This document shows, one piece after another, positions 1 to 7,006 of a stretch of DNA of 17,071 nucleotides (its first letter is position 1; every line of letters starts with the position of its first letter). Position numbers and translations under genes: made by a program. Under the pieces are notes generated by a model that made no database searches, was not told where the DNA came from, and saw only the letters and a list, made by a program, of their open reading frames with translations. Source of the stretch: Actinomycetota bacterium. Its GTDB lineage: Bacteria > Actinomycetota > Thermoleophilia > Gaiellales > Gaiellaceae. Where the stretch lies: positions 1 through 17,071 of the forward strand of contig JACDAS010000121.1 of the NCBI GenBank assembly GCA_013695295.1. The letters run 5' to 3'.

Positions 1-1
1 G

Positions 2-1114
2 AACTTCGACCCCGGCGCCGAGGTGCACGCACGGGTGACGGTGCTGGCCGAGGGCACGCAGGGCCACCTGACGGGCGCGGCGATCGAGCGCTTCGGCCTC
101 CAGGGCTCCAACCCGCAGGTCTGGGCGCTCGGGGTGAAGGAGGTCTGGAAGGTCGCCCGCCCGCTCGAGGGCATCGTGCACACGATGGGCTGGCCGCTCC
201 GGTCGAAGGCGCGGTTCCGCGAGTTCGGCGGCTCCTTCGTCTACCCGATGGGAGAGGAACTGGTGACCGTGGGCATGGTCGTCGGGCTCGACTACCGCGA
301 CGTCGAGCTCTCGGTGCACGACCTGCTCCAGGAACTGAAGACGCACCCGCTGCTGCGACGCATCCTCGAGGGCGGGGAGCGAGTGGCGTGGGGGGCGAAG
401 ACGATCCCCGAGGGCGGCTTTCTCTCGCTGCCGAAGCGCCTGCATGCACCGGGGCTGCTGCTCGTGGGCGACGGGGCGGGGCTCGTCAACGTGCCGGCGC
501 TCAAGGGGATCCACTACGCGATCGAGTCGGGCTCGCTCGCGGCGGAGGCGGCGTTCGCCGCGGTGCGTCGCGGAGAGTCGCCGGGCCGGCGCGGCGCGCT
601 CGCGCCCTACCAGGAGGCGCTCGAGCAGAGCTTCGTCTGGCGCGACCTCCGCGAGGTGCGGAACATGCGTCAGGCCTTCGGCCGCGGCTTCTACCTTGGC
701 GGTGCGCTCGCGGGGATGATGACCGCGACGAAGGGCCGTTTCCCGCCGAAGCCCCTGAAGACGGAGCCGGACGCCCGGCACGACCTGCTCCGCACCGACC
801 GGGCGCAGGCGTACCCCGCGCCGGACGGGAAGCTCACGTTCGACAAGCTCTCCTCGGTCTTCCAGTCCGGCAACCGCACGCGCGACGACCAGCCGAACCA
901 CATCAGGATCCAGACGCAGGTGCCGCGCGACCTGGCCGACATGTGGGCCCGCCTCTGTCCCGCGCAGGTGTACGAGGTCGGCGAGGGGTCGAACGACGAG
1001 GTGACGGTCGTCGTGACCCCGTCGAACTGCGTCCAGTGCGGAGCGATCACGGCGAAGGGCGGCAGGCTGACCCCGCCGGAGGGCGGGTCGGGGCCGGAGT
1101 ACGCGTTGACGTGA
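2..1114 (+). CDS. ETF-quinone oxidoreductase-like flavoprotein, 3' part of gene
   Basis: The 5' end is cut by the window: the reading frame is open from base 2, and the residues before the first GTG (23) already align with the family (NFDPGAEVHARVTVLAEG), so that GTG is not the true start. The family passes electrons from reduced electron-transfer flavoprotein to membrane quinone, using FAD and a C-terminal 4Fe-4S cluster. Visible marks are the FAD-binding stretch LLVGDGAGLVNVPALKGIHYAI (bases about 461-525), the substrate-domain signature around GGSFVYPMG, and the ferredoxin-like tail with CPAQVYE (Cys codon 956-958) and NCVQC (Cys codons 1028 and 1037), ending PPEGGSGPEY. Well-studied homologues have CxxCxxC at this place. 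Here the third position of that motif is Ile (codon 1046-1048) and the loop after it is shorter, so only three of the four usual cluster ligands are visible. The stop overlaps the GTG start of the next gene. The family call is firm; intact cluster binding is uncertain. Confidence 0.9.
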   Translation, partial: NFDPGAEVHARVTVLAEGTQGHLTGAAIERFGLQGSNPQVWALGVKEVWKVARPLEGIVHTMGWPLRSKARFREFGGSFVYPMGEELVTVGMVVGLDYRDVELSVHDLLQELKTHPLLRRILEGGERVAWGAKTIPEGGFLSLPKRLHAPGLLLVGDGAGLVNVPALKGIHYAIESGSLAAEAAFAAVRRGESPGRRGALAPYQEALEQSFVWRDLREVRNMRQAFGRGFYLGGALAGMMTATKGRFPPKPLKTEPDARHDLLRTDRAQAYPAPDGKLTFDKLSSVFQSGNRTRDDQPNHIRIQTQVPRDLADMWARLCPAQVYEVGEGSNDEVTVVVTPSNCVQCGAITAKGGRLTPPEGGSGPEYALT

Positions 1115-2094
1115 GCCGCCCGGCCGTGGCGAGCCGCGTGCCGACACTCGACGACGTCCTCGCCGCGCGCGAGACGATCGGTGGACGCCTGCACCGGACG
1201 CCCGTCTTCACCTCGAGGACGCTCGGCGAGATCCTCGGCGGGACTGCGCTCCTCAAGGCGGAGCTCTTCCAGCGCACCGGCTCCTTCAAGCCGCGTGGCG
1301 CCCTGACCAAGCTCGCCGCGCTGACCCCGGAGGAGCGGCGGCGCGGCGTGATCGGCATCTCCGCCGGCAACCACGCGCAGGCCCTCGCCTACGCCTCGAG
1401 GCTCGAGGGAGTCGACTGCCTCGTGGTCATGTGGACGGGGGCGAGCGCCCAGAAGCTCACGGCAACCCGCGCGTACGGGGCGGACGTCGACCTCGCCGCC
1501 GGGAACCCGACGGAGGCCTTCGAGCGGCTCCACGAGCTGCTCGAGGCGACGGGACGCACGCTCGTGCACCCGTTCGACGACCCGCTCGTCGTCGCAGGGC
1601 AGGGCACGCTCGCGCTTGAGCTGCTCGAGGACGCCCCAGAGGCGGACGCGGTCGTCGTGCCGGTCGGCGGCGGCGGGTTGCTCGCCGGGGTCGCGACGGT
1701 CGTCCGGGCGCTGCGCCCGCGGGCCCGCGTGATCGGCGTCGAGCCCGAGCGGGCGGCAGGGTTGCACGCCGCGCTCCAGGCCGGCCGGCCCGTGCCGGTG
1801 GTGCCGGACTCGATCGCGGACGGGCTCGGCGCCCCGTTCGCAGGAGAGCTCTGCCTCGAGGTGTGCCGTGAGCGGGTCGACGAGGTCGTGCTCGTCTCCG
1901 AGGCGGAGCTCGCGGAGGGGATGCGCTTCCTCTACGGACGGGCCAAGCTCGCCTGCGAGGCGGCCGGGGCGGCGGCCACGGCAGCGCTCCTCGCCGGGAA
2001 GGTTTCGCTCGAGCCCGGGGCTACGGTCGCCGCGATTGTCTCCGGTGGCAACGTGGCTCCCGAAACTGCCTCTGATATCCTGGCCTCCAGATGA
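1111..2094 (+). CDS. threonine/serine dehydratase, PLP-dependent (short, no ACT domain)
   Basis: A 327-residue fold-type II PLP enzyme of the threonine dehydratase family, which deaminates threonine to 2-oxobutanoate or serine to pyruvate. The PLP lysine is K60 in SFKPRGA, the substrate loop is SAGNHAQ (84-90), the phosphate-binding glycine loop is VPVGGGGLLAG (183-193), and the C-terminal SGGN (311-314) contacts the pyridine ring. The length fits the catabolic form without the C-terminal ACT domain of biosynthetic IlvA, so isoleucine feedback is not expected. The GTG at 1111 shares bases with the stop of the upstream flavoprotein gene (GTGA overlap). The frame is open further upstream, but those residues do not look like the family. 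GTG 1126 and 1138 are alternative starts. The closely related serine racemase activity cannot be excluded from sequence. Confidence 0.88.
   Translation: MSRPAVASRVPTLDDVLAARETIGGRLHRTPVFTSRTLGEILGGTALLKAELFQRTGSFKPRGALTKLAALTPEERRRGVIGISAGNHAQALAYASRLEGVDCLVVMWTGASAQKLTATRAYGADVDLAAGNPTEAFERLHELLEATGRTLVHPFDDPLVVAGQGTLALELLEDAPEADAVVVPVGGGGLLAGVATVVRALRPRARVIGVEPERAAGLHAALQAGRPVPVVPDSIADGLGAPFAGELCLEVCRERVDEVVLVSEAELAEGMRFLYGRAKLACEAAGAAATAALLAGKVSLEPGATVAAIVSGGNVAPETASDILASR
2073..2081 (+). promoter_or_regulatory. probable extended -10 promoter for rpmE
   Basis: TGATATCCT is an extended -10 box (TG, one base, then TATCCT) inside the end of the dehydratase gene. It ends 9 nt before the rpmE ATG, so transcription would start within a few bases of the start codon and give a nearly leaderless mRNA. 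No convincing -35 box is seen. The site is inferred from motif and spacing only. Confidence 0.45.
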
Positions 2095-2309
2095 AGGCCG
2101 AGATCCATCCCGACTACGTGCTCGCGCACGTTCGCTGCTCCTGCGGCAACGAGTTCGAGACGCGCTCGACGAAGTCCGAGCTGCACGTCGAGGTGTGCTC
2201 CAACTGCCATCCGTTCTACACCGGCAAGCAGAAGCTGATGGACTCTGGCGGTCGAGTCGAGCGATTCCAGCGGCGGCTCGAGCGGGCCGGCACGGCCCGG
2301 CGCGGTTAG
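2091..2309 (+). CDS. rpmE: 50S ribosomal protein L31 (zinc-binding form)
   Basis: A 72-residue protein with the typical start MKAEIHPDY and the typical core VCSNCHPFYTGKQK. It belongs to the large ribosomal subunit and bridges to the small subunit. Cys16, Cys18, Cys36 and Cys39 are present, so this is the zinc-containing (C+) type rather than the zinc-free paralogue induced on zinc starvation. The ATG overlaps the dehydratase stop (ATGA). No good Shine-Dalgarno precedes it, but a -10-like box lies just upstream, so it may also be made from its own short-leader transcript. The basic tail after residue 55 is common in actinobacterial L31. Neighbouring prfA and prmC place it in a translation-related cluster. 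Confidence 0.97.
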   Translation: MKAEIHPDYVLAHVRCSCGNEFETRSTKSELHVEVCSNCHPFYTGKQKLMDSGGRVERFQRRLERAGTARRG

Positions 2310-2319
2310 TGCTGACAGG

Positions 2320-3243
2320 TTGAGTACCGCGATCGGAGGGCAGGCCGTCCTCGAGGGCGTGATGATGCGCGGGCCTTCGAGCTGGGCCGTCTCGGTACGC
2401 AAGCCGGACGGTGACATCGCGCAGGTGTGCAGGACGATCCGCTCGCCGATGGCCCGGCACCGCCTCTTCCGGCTGCCGGTGATCCGGGGGGTGATCGCGC
2501 TCGGTGAGTCGCTCGGGATCGGATTCCGCGCGCTCGCGATCTCGGCGAACTACGCGGCGCAGTCCGAGGACGGCGAGGCGGACGGCGAGGTCAAGACCGA
2601 GATCGGCCGCGGGCAGATCATCTTCGCCTTCGCGATCGCGATCGGCTTCGCGATCACGCTCTTCAAGGTGACGCCGGCGCTGATCACGAACTGGCTCCCG
2701 ATCGACGGCACGGGCTGGTTCGTGATCGTCGAGGGCCTGATCCGGGTCGCGATCTTCATCGTCTACCTGAGCGTGATCTCGCTCCTGCCGGACCTGCGGC
2801 GCGTGTTCCAGTACCACGCGGCCGAGCACAAGGCGATCAACGCCTACGAGGCCGGCGAGGAGCTCGTCCCCGAGCGCGTGCAGCGGTTCAGCCTGATCCA
2901 CCCGCGGTGCGGAACCGCATTTCTGCTCTGGGTGATGGTGATCGCGATCTTCGTGTTCGCGTTCTTCGGCCGTCCCACGTGGTACTGGCTGATCGCGAGC
3001 CGGATCCTGCTCCTGCCGGTGATCGCGGGGATCGCCTACGAGCTGATCCGCTTCGCGGGCAAGCACACGGGCAACCGCGCTCTGATGACGCTGCTCGCGC
3101 CGGGGCTCTGGCTGCAGCGACTGACGACGCGCCAGCCGACGCTCGAGCAGATCGAGGTCTCGATCCACGCGCTCCGTGAGGTGCTCTCCCGCGAGGGCGG
3201 GGAGCGGTCGGAGACCGCGCGGCGCGTCGAGGTGATGGCGTAG
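2320..3243 (+). CDS. DUF1385 family membrane protein (YqhQ-like)
   Basis: A 307-residue integral membrane protein of unknown function, widely found beside rpmE, prfA and prmC. Family marks are the N-terminal GGQAVLEGVMMR (6-17), the central QYHAAEHKAINAYEAG (164-179), HPRCGT (194-199) and the C-terminal TRQPTLEQIEVSIHAL (270-285). Four hydrophobic segments are visible at about 100-120, 133-156, 200-217 and 221-243, with the HAAEHK block between the second and third. The TTG at 2320 is taken as start because the next ATG would remove the conserved GGQAVLEGV block and no other in-frame start lies between it and the rpmE stop 10 nt upstream. The histidine and glutamate of HAAEHK look like possible metal ligands, but that is my inference. 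No reaction is known to me for this family. Confidence 0.92.
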   Translation: MSTAIGGQAVLEGVMMRGPSSWAVSVRKPDGDIAQVCRTIRSPMARHRLFRLPVIRGVIALGESLGIGFRALAISANYAAQSEDGEADGEVKTEIGRGQIIFAFAIAIGFAITLFKVTPALITNWLPIDGTGWFVIVEGLIRVAIFIVYLSVISLLPDLRRVFQYHAAEHKAINAYEAGEELVPERVQRFSLIHPRCGTAFLLWVMVIAIFVFAFFGRPTWYWLIASRILLLPVIAGIAYELIRFAGKHTGNRALMTLLAPGLWLQRLTTRQPTLEQIEVSIHALREVLSREGGERSETARRVEVMA

Positions 3244-3262
3244 TTCCAGAGCAAGCGCGAGC

Positions 3263-3269
3263 GAGGAGG
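3263..3269 (+). promoter_or_regulatory. Shine-Dalgarno site of the OsmC gene
   Basis: GAGGAGG lies 4 nt before ATG 3274. It is one of few clear ribosome binding sites here, where most genes are translationally coupled, and it fixes the OsmC start in the 30-nt gap after the DUF1385 gene. Confidence 0.6.
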
Positions 3270-3273
3270 CGAA

Positions 3274-3714
3274 ATGGCGGCTGAGCGACGGGCAGAGGTG
3301 AGCTGGCAGGGCGACCTGATGAAGGGGAGTGGCAAGATCGAGAGCGTCGGCAGCGGCGCCATCGCGGGGCTCGACGTCACCTGGGCCTCGCGCTCGGAAG
3401 ACAAGTCGCAGGGCAAGACGAGCCCTGAGGAGCTCCTCGCCGCCGCGCATGCGGCGTGCTTTTCGATGGCGCTGTCGCATGCGCTCGGCCAGGCGGGGAC
3501 ACCCCCCGAGCGGCTGCGGGTGAGCGCCCGGTCGACGTTTGTGCCGGGCACGGGCATCACCGAGATGGCGCTCGAGCTGAGGGGAACGGTCCCGGGCCTC
3601 GACGACGGGGCGTTCCGTGAAGCGGCCGAGCAGGCGAAGGCGAACTGCCCTGTTTCCAAGGCGCTCGAGGGGAACGTCCAGGTCAGCCTCGACGCGCGCC
3701 TGGATTCGGTTTAG
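3274..3714 (+). CDS. OsmC/Ohr-family peroxidase
   Basis: A 146-residue protein of the OsmC family, cytoplasmic thiol peroxidases that reduce organic hydroperoxides. The two redox cysteines are present, Cys62 in HAACFSMAL and Cys125 in NCPVSKAL, as is the SPEELLAAAHA helix (50-60) that leads into the first cysteine. The N-terminal strand pattern (VSWQGDLMKGSGKI) resembles OsmC proper more than Ohr, which is usually a little shorter at this end. Start ATG 3274 has a good Shine-Dalgarno. It is not obviously tied to the function of its translation-related neighbours and may be a house-keeping stress gene carried in the cluster. Confidence 0.92.
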   Translation: MAAERRAEVSWQGDLMKGSGKIESVGSGAIAGLDVTWASRSEDKSQGKTSPEELLAAAHAACFSMALSHALGQAGTPPERLRVSARSTFVPGTGITEMALELRGTVPGLDDGAFREAAEQAKANCPVSKALEGNVQVSLDARLDSV

Positions 3715-3721
3715 CTGGAGC

Positions 3722-3727
3722 TATCCT
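3722..3727 (+). promoter_or_regulatory. -10-like box immediately before prfA
   Basis: TATCCT ends 7 nt before the prfA ATG, the distance expected if transcription begins at the start codon itself. The 9-mer TATCCTGGC is identical to that ahead of rpmE (2076-2084). The 20-nt gap before prfA holds only a weak GGAG about 12 nt from the ATG. Inferred from motif and spacing; no clear -35. Confidence 0.42.
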
Positions 3728-3734
3728 GGCGGCG

Positions 3735-4772
3735 ATGGCCGCGATCTCCGAGCTGATCGACGAGCTCGAGCGCTCGTACCGGGAGACGCGCGAGCGGATG
3801 TCCGACCCCGACGTGTACAACGACCATCGCGAGGCGGCCGAGGTGGGGCGGCGGCTGAAGGAGCTCGAGGGGCCGTTCCGGCTCACGCAGGAGTGGCGGG
3901 AGGTCCAGGCGGACCTCACCGCCGTCGGGGACGACGCCGACCTGACGGAGCTGCTGCCGGAGCTCGAGCAGCGGCGCGGCCAGATCGAGGAGGAGCTGAA
4001 GCTCGCGCTTGCCCCGTCCGACCCCGCCGACCGGAAGGACGTGATCGTCGAGATCCGGCAGGGCGTCGGCGGCGACGAGGCCTCGCTCTGGGCCTCGGAC
4101 CTCTTCCGGATGCTGACGCGCTACGCCGAGCGGCGCGGCTTCCGGGTCGAGGAGCTCTCCGCCAGCCCGAACGACGGTGCCGGCTTCAAGGAGGTGACCT
4201 TCGCCGTCAAGGGTGACGGGGCGTACTCGGTCTTCAAGTGGGAGGGCGGCACGCACAGGGTTCAGCGCGTGCCCGAGACCGAGTCGCAGGGGCGGATCCA
4301 CACCTCGACGGCCACGGTTGCCGTCATGCCCGAGGCCGAGGAGGTCGAGGTCGAGATCGACGCGAACGAGCTCAAGGTCGACGTCTACCGGTCGACAGGC
4401 CCCGGCGGCCAGAGCGTGAACACGACCGACTCGGCCGTGCGGATCACCCACCTGCCGACCGGGCTCGTCGTGGCGATGCAGGACGAGAAGTCGCAGCTCC
4501 AGAACAAGGCCAAGGCGATGCGGGTGCTTCGCGCGCGCCTCTACGAGCTCGAGCGCGAGCGCCAGCAGGCGGAGCTCTCGCAGCAGCGTCGCGCCCAGAT
4601 CGGCGGCGGCGAGCGCGCGGAGAAGATCCGGACGTACAACTTCCCCGAGAATCGGCTCACCGACCACCGGATCAAGTTGACCGTGCACCAGCTCGACCGG
4701 ATCCTCGAGGGCGGCCTGGACGAGTTCACCGAGGCGCTCGCCGCCGAGGAGCGGCGGCGCGCGCTTGACTGA
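3735..4772 (+). CDS. prfA: peptide chain release factor 1
   Basis: A 345-residue class I release factor that reads UAA and UAG and triggers peptide release. The catalytic GGQ is at 224-226 within STGPGGQSVNTTDSAV; its Gln is the target of the methyltransferase encoded next door. The stop-codon-reading tripeptide position in VPETESQGRIHTS is PET (180-182), matching the PxT pattern of RF1, not the SPF of RF2. The N-terminal helical domain (about 1-95) and C-terminal helix bundle are present, and the length is slightly under the 355-360 usual in other phyla. ATG 3735 is followed by the normal family N-terminus. It overlaps the prmC start by 8 nt, so the factor and its modifying enzyme are co-translated. 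Confidence 0.97.
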   Translation: MAAISELIDELERSYRETRERMSDPDVYNDHREAAEVGRRLKELEGPFRLTQEWREVQADLTAVGDDADLTELLPELEQRRGQIEEELKLALAPSDPADRKDVIVEIRQGVGGDEASLWASDLFRMLTRYAERRGFRVEELSASPNDGAGFKEVTFAVKGDGAYSVFKWEGGTHRVQRVPETESQGRIHTSTATVAVMPEAEEVEVEIDANELKVDVYRSTGPGGQSVNTTDSAVRITHLPTGLVVAMQDEKSQLQNKAKAMRVLRARLYELERERQQAELSQQRRAQIGGGERAEKIRTYNFPENRLTDHRIKLTVHQLDRILEGGLDEFTEALAAEERRRALD

Positions 4773-5604
4773 CCTCCGGGGGGCGCTTCGCGCTACTCGG
4801 CGGAGGCTGGAGGAAGCGGGTGTCCCGAGCCCCAGAGTCGACGCGGAGCTCCTGCTCGGCGCAGCAGTCGGCCTCTCACGCACGCGGCTCTACGCCGAGC
4901 CCCAGCGTGTGCTCTCGGCGGAGGAGGCTCGACGGCTCGACTCGCTCGTGACGCGCCGCGCGAGCCGGGAGCCCCTGGCCTACGTCCTCGGCGAATGGGG
5001 CTTCAGGGGCCTGACCCTGAAGATCGACGCCCGCGTGCTCGTGCCCCGGCCGGAGACCGAGTGCGTGGTCGACCGCTGCCTCGCCCTCCTGCGAGCGCTC
5101 CCCCGACCGGACGTGCTCGACCTCGGCACCGGCTCGGGCGCGATCGCGCTCGCGATCGCGAGCGAGCACCCGGGTGCCCAGGTGGTCGCCGTGGACTCGG
5201 AGCGAGGCGCGCTCGCGCTCGCCCGGGAGAACGCGGCGGCAGCGGGCCTGCTCGACCGGATCAGCCTCGTCCGGGGTGATCTTGGCCGAGCGGCGCCGGG
5301 GGCGCGCTTCGACCTCGTCGTGTCGAACCCCCCGTACGTCAGGCCCGGGGAGCTCGGCTCGCTCGAGCCCGAGGTGCGCGACTGGGAGCCGAAGATTGCG
5401 CTGGTCGGCGACGGCCTGCACCGTCTCGTCGGCGAGACCGCGAGCGCCCTTCTGCGTCCGGGAGGCTCGATCGTGCTCGAGGTGGGGGACGATCAGGCCC
5501 CCGGGGTTGCCGCCGTGCTCACGGAGCTCGGCTTTGCCGGGGGTAGGATCTCGGCCGATCTTGGGGGCCGGGATCGGATCGTCGAGGCGCAGTGGCTGAC
5601 GTGA
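4765..5604 (+). CDS. prmC: release factor glutamine N5-methyltransferase
   Basis: A 279-residue SAM-dependent methyltransferase that modifies the GGQ glutamine of release factors. The N-terminal helical release-factor-binding domain (1-85) leads to PRPETE (94-99). The SAM-binding motif I is DLGTGSG (119-125), the acidic motif II is VVAVDS (140-145), and the catalytic NPPY is at 188-191. Length and motif spacing are normal for PrmC/HemK. The TTG at 4765 gives a family-like N-terminus (LRGALRATRRRLEEAGV), overlaps prfA by 8 nt and is preferred to later codons that would cut into the helical domain. Confidence 0.96.
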   Translation: MTDLRGALRATRRRLEEAGVPSPRVDAELLLGAAVGLSRTRLYAEPQRVLSAEEARRLDSLVTRRASREPLAYVLGEWGFRGLTLKIDARVLVPRPETECVVDRCLALLRALPRPDVLDLGTGSGAIALAIASEHPGAQVVAVDSERGALALARENAAAAGLLDRISLVRGDLGRAAPGARFDLVVSNPPYVRPGELGSLEPEVRDWEPKIALVGDGLHRLVGETASALLRPGGSIVLEVGDDQAPGVAAVLTELGFAGGRISADLGGRDRIVEAQWLT

Positions 5605-6197
5605 TCGAGGAGGCGGTGTCGGCGATTCGCCGGGGCCTCCCGGTCGTGCTGCCCTTCGACGGCGTGTACGGCCTCTGCTCGAGCCCGTACCGGCAGGAGC
5701 CGACGGCGCGCATCTACCGGCTGAAGGGCCGCGACCCCGCAAAGCCCGCGGCGCTGATCGCATCGGACGTCGACATGCTCTTCGAGTGCGTGCCCGAGCT
5801 CCGCGGCCGAGCCGGCGTTCTCGCCCGCGCGCTTCTGCCGGGGCCGTACACGCTGATCCTGCCGAACCCGGCGCGCCGCTACCCGTGGCTGACGGGCGCG
5901 GACGGGTCGAAGATCGGAGTCCGTGTCCCGCTGCTCCAGGAGACCTCGAACTCGATCGTCGAGCGCGCCGGGTGCCTCGTCGCGACTAGCGCGAACCTCG
6001 CCGGCGGCCCCGAGCCGCGCCGTCTCGAGGACGTGCCCGACGACATTCGGTCGGCGTGCCTCGTCGCCCTCGACGGCGGCGAGCTTCCGGGCCTCCCCTC
6101 GACGGTGATCGATCTCACCGGGGGCGAGCCGGTCGTGCTCCGGGAGGGCGCGGTCCCGGCGGCCGAAGCACTGGCCGCCGTCGCGCGCACAGGCTGA
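5592..6197 (+). CDS. tsaC: threonylcarbamoyl-AMP synthase (TsaC/Sua5/YrdC family)
   Basis: A 201-residue single-domain YrdC protein that makes threonylcarbamoyl-AMP from threonine, bicarbonate and ATP for the t6A modification of ANN-decoding tRNAs. Visible are KGRDPAKPAALIA with K45 and R47, PGPYTLIL (83-90), IGVRVP (108-113), TSAN (132-135) and PSTVID (169-174). The C-terminal Sua5 domain is absent, as in TsaC. One oddity is that the N-terminal motif, usually PTDTVYGL, reads PFDGVYGL (21-28), changing two residues near the substrate pocket. The GTG start overlaps prmC by 13 nt. The order prmC then Sua5-type gene is common in actinobacteria, which supports the call. Confidence 0.92.
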   Translation: MADVIEEAVSAIRRGLPVVLPFDGVYGLCSSPYRQEPTARIYRLKGRDPAKPAALIASDVDMLFECVPELRGRAGVLARALLPGPYTLILPNPARRYPWLTGADGSKIGVRVPLLQETSNSIVERAGCLVATSANLAGGPEPRRLEDVPDDIRSACLVALDGGELPGLPSTVIDLTGGEPVVLREGAVPAAEALAAVARTG

Positions 6198-6229
6198 GCT
6201 CGGACGCGGCGAACGCGGCGCTCCCCTGG

Positions 6230-6974
6230 GTGCAGGAGGAGTGGCTCGGGGAGGCTCGAGCCTGGATCGCAGCCGAGTGCGAGCGTCACGGAGAGCGGCC
6301 GACCGGGGAGATCGAGCAGCCGCACGTCGAGTGGTGGTCGACGGTCTTGCGCGTCCCCACCTCCGCGGGCGATCTCTGGTTCAAGGCGGCTGCCCCGGCC
6401 GGCAAGTTCGAGGCCGGACTCGTGGAGCTGCTCGCTGGTCTGCGTCCCAGCCGGGTGCCGGAGCTCGTCGCCTCGGACCCGGAACGCGGCTGGATGCTGA
6501 TGCGCGACGGCGGGACTCGCCTGCGGGAGCTGATCCAGACACCTGGGGACACCCGGCGCTGGGAGGACGTTCTGCCCGCGTACGCGGACGTCCAGCTCGC
6601 GGCCGCCCCGCTCGCCGACGAGCTCCTCGCGCTGGGTGTCCGACTGGGGCGACAGCTGCGTCTCGCATCCGTTCCACACGCTGGTCGTCACGCTCCGCGT
6701 GACGGCGTGGAAGCAGGGGCTCGAGCCGGGCGGACGCGAGCTGCTCGGCCTGCGCGACGCCTACCTCACGGCGTTCGCCGGCTTCGGCTCCCGCGCAGAC
6801 CTGGAGCGCGCCGCGGACCTGGCGCACCGGACGGGCACGATCGCGAGAGCACTCGCCTGGGCGCGGTATGTCGCGACGATGGACGAGCCCTTCCGAAGCG
6901 AGGTGGTGAGCTCCGTTCCGTACGGCCTCAAGCGCTTCCTGGCCGGCGGCCCCCTCGGCAGCCTGGCTACCTGA
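6230..6974 (+). pseudogene. decayed aminoglycoside-phosphotransferase-like kinase gene, internal deletion and frame change
   Basis: Two adjoining reading frames look like the two ends of one kinase-fold (APH/choline kinase-like) protein. The 5' part (frame of 6230, to about 6637) contains WSTVLRVPT, GDLWFKAAAP with the lysine expected for ATP binding, then FEAGLVELLA and RGWMLMRDGGTRLREL, the P-loop-like and hinge regions. The 3' part (frame of 6636) begins SDWGDSCVSHPFHTLVVTLR, where DWGD is the Mg-binding DFG-like motif, and continues to a normal-looking C-terminus ending at 6974. The piece that should lie between them, about 70-90 residues including the catalytic HxDLHxxN loop, is absent in any frame. 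This points to a deletion with its junction near 6630-6640 rather than a single-base error. The start is uncertain: GTG 6230 and, less usual, CTG 6194 fit the homology. Absent function is inferred. Confidence 0.68.
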
Positions 6975-6988
6975 TCCGGCCGCGGCAG

Positions 6989-6994
6989 TAGCAT
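6989..6994 (+). promoter_or_regulatory. possible -10 box before glyA
   Basis: TAGCAT lies 12 nt before the glyA ATG in the 32-nt gap after the kinase remnant, the only real gap in this part of the cluster. It would give a leader of about 5-6 nt. There is no clear -35 or Shine-Dalgarno. Weak evidence on its own. Confidence 0.3.
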
Positions 6995-7006
6995 GCAGAC
7001 GGCGCT

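Noticed and set aside
388..1110. Extension of the dehydratase frame upstream to 388
   Set aside because: The extra residues are Arg/Ala/Gly-rich, overlap the flavoprotein gene and do not resemble the dehydratase family; GTG 1111 gives a normal length.
691..3480. Very long open reading frame on the - strand (929 codons)
   Set aside because: It lies opposite four well-supported genes, has an Arg/Asp/Glu/His-rich composition typical of antisense frames in GC-rich DNA, and shows no domain.
5543..5550. TAGGAT inside prmC as a promoter for the Sua5-type gene
   Set aside because: It is about 40 nt before the start, without -35 or leaderless spacing, and the gene already overlaps prmC; such a hexamer can occur by chance.
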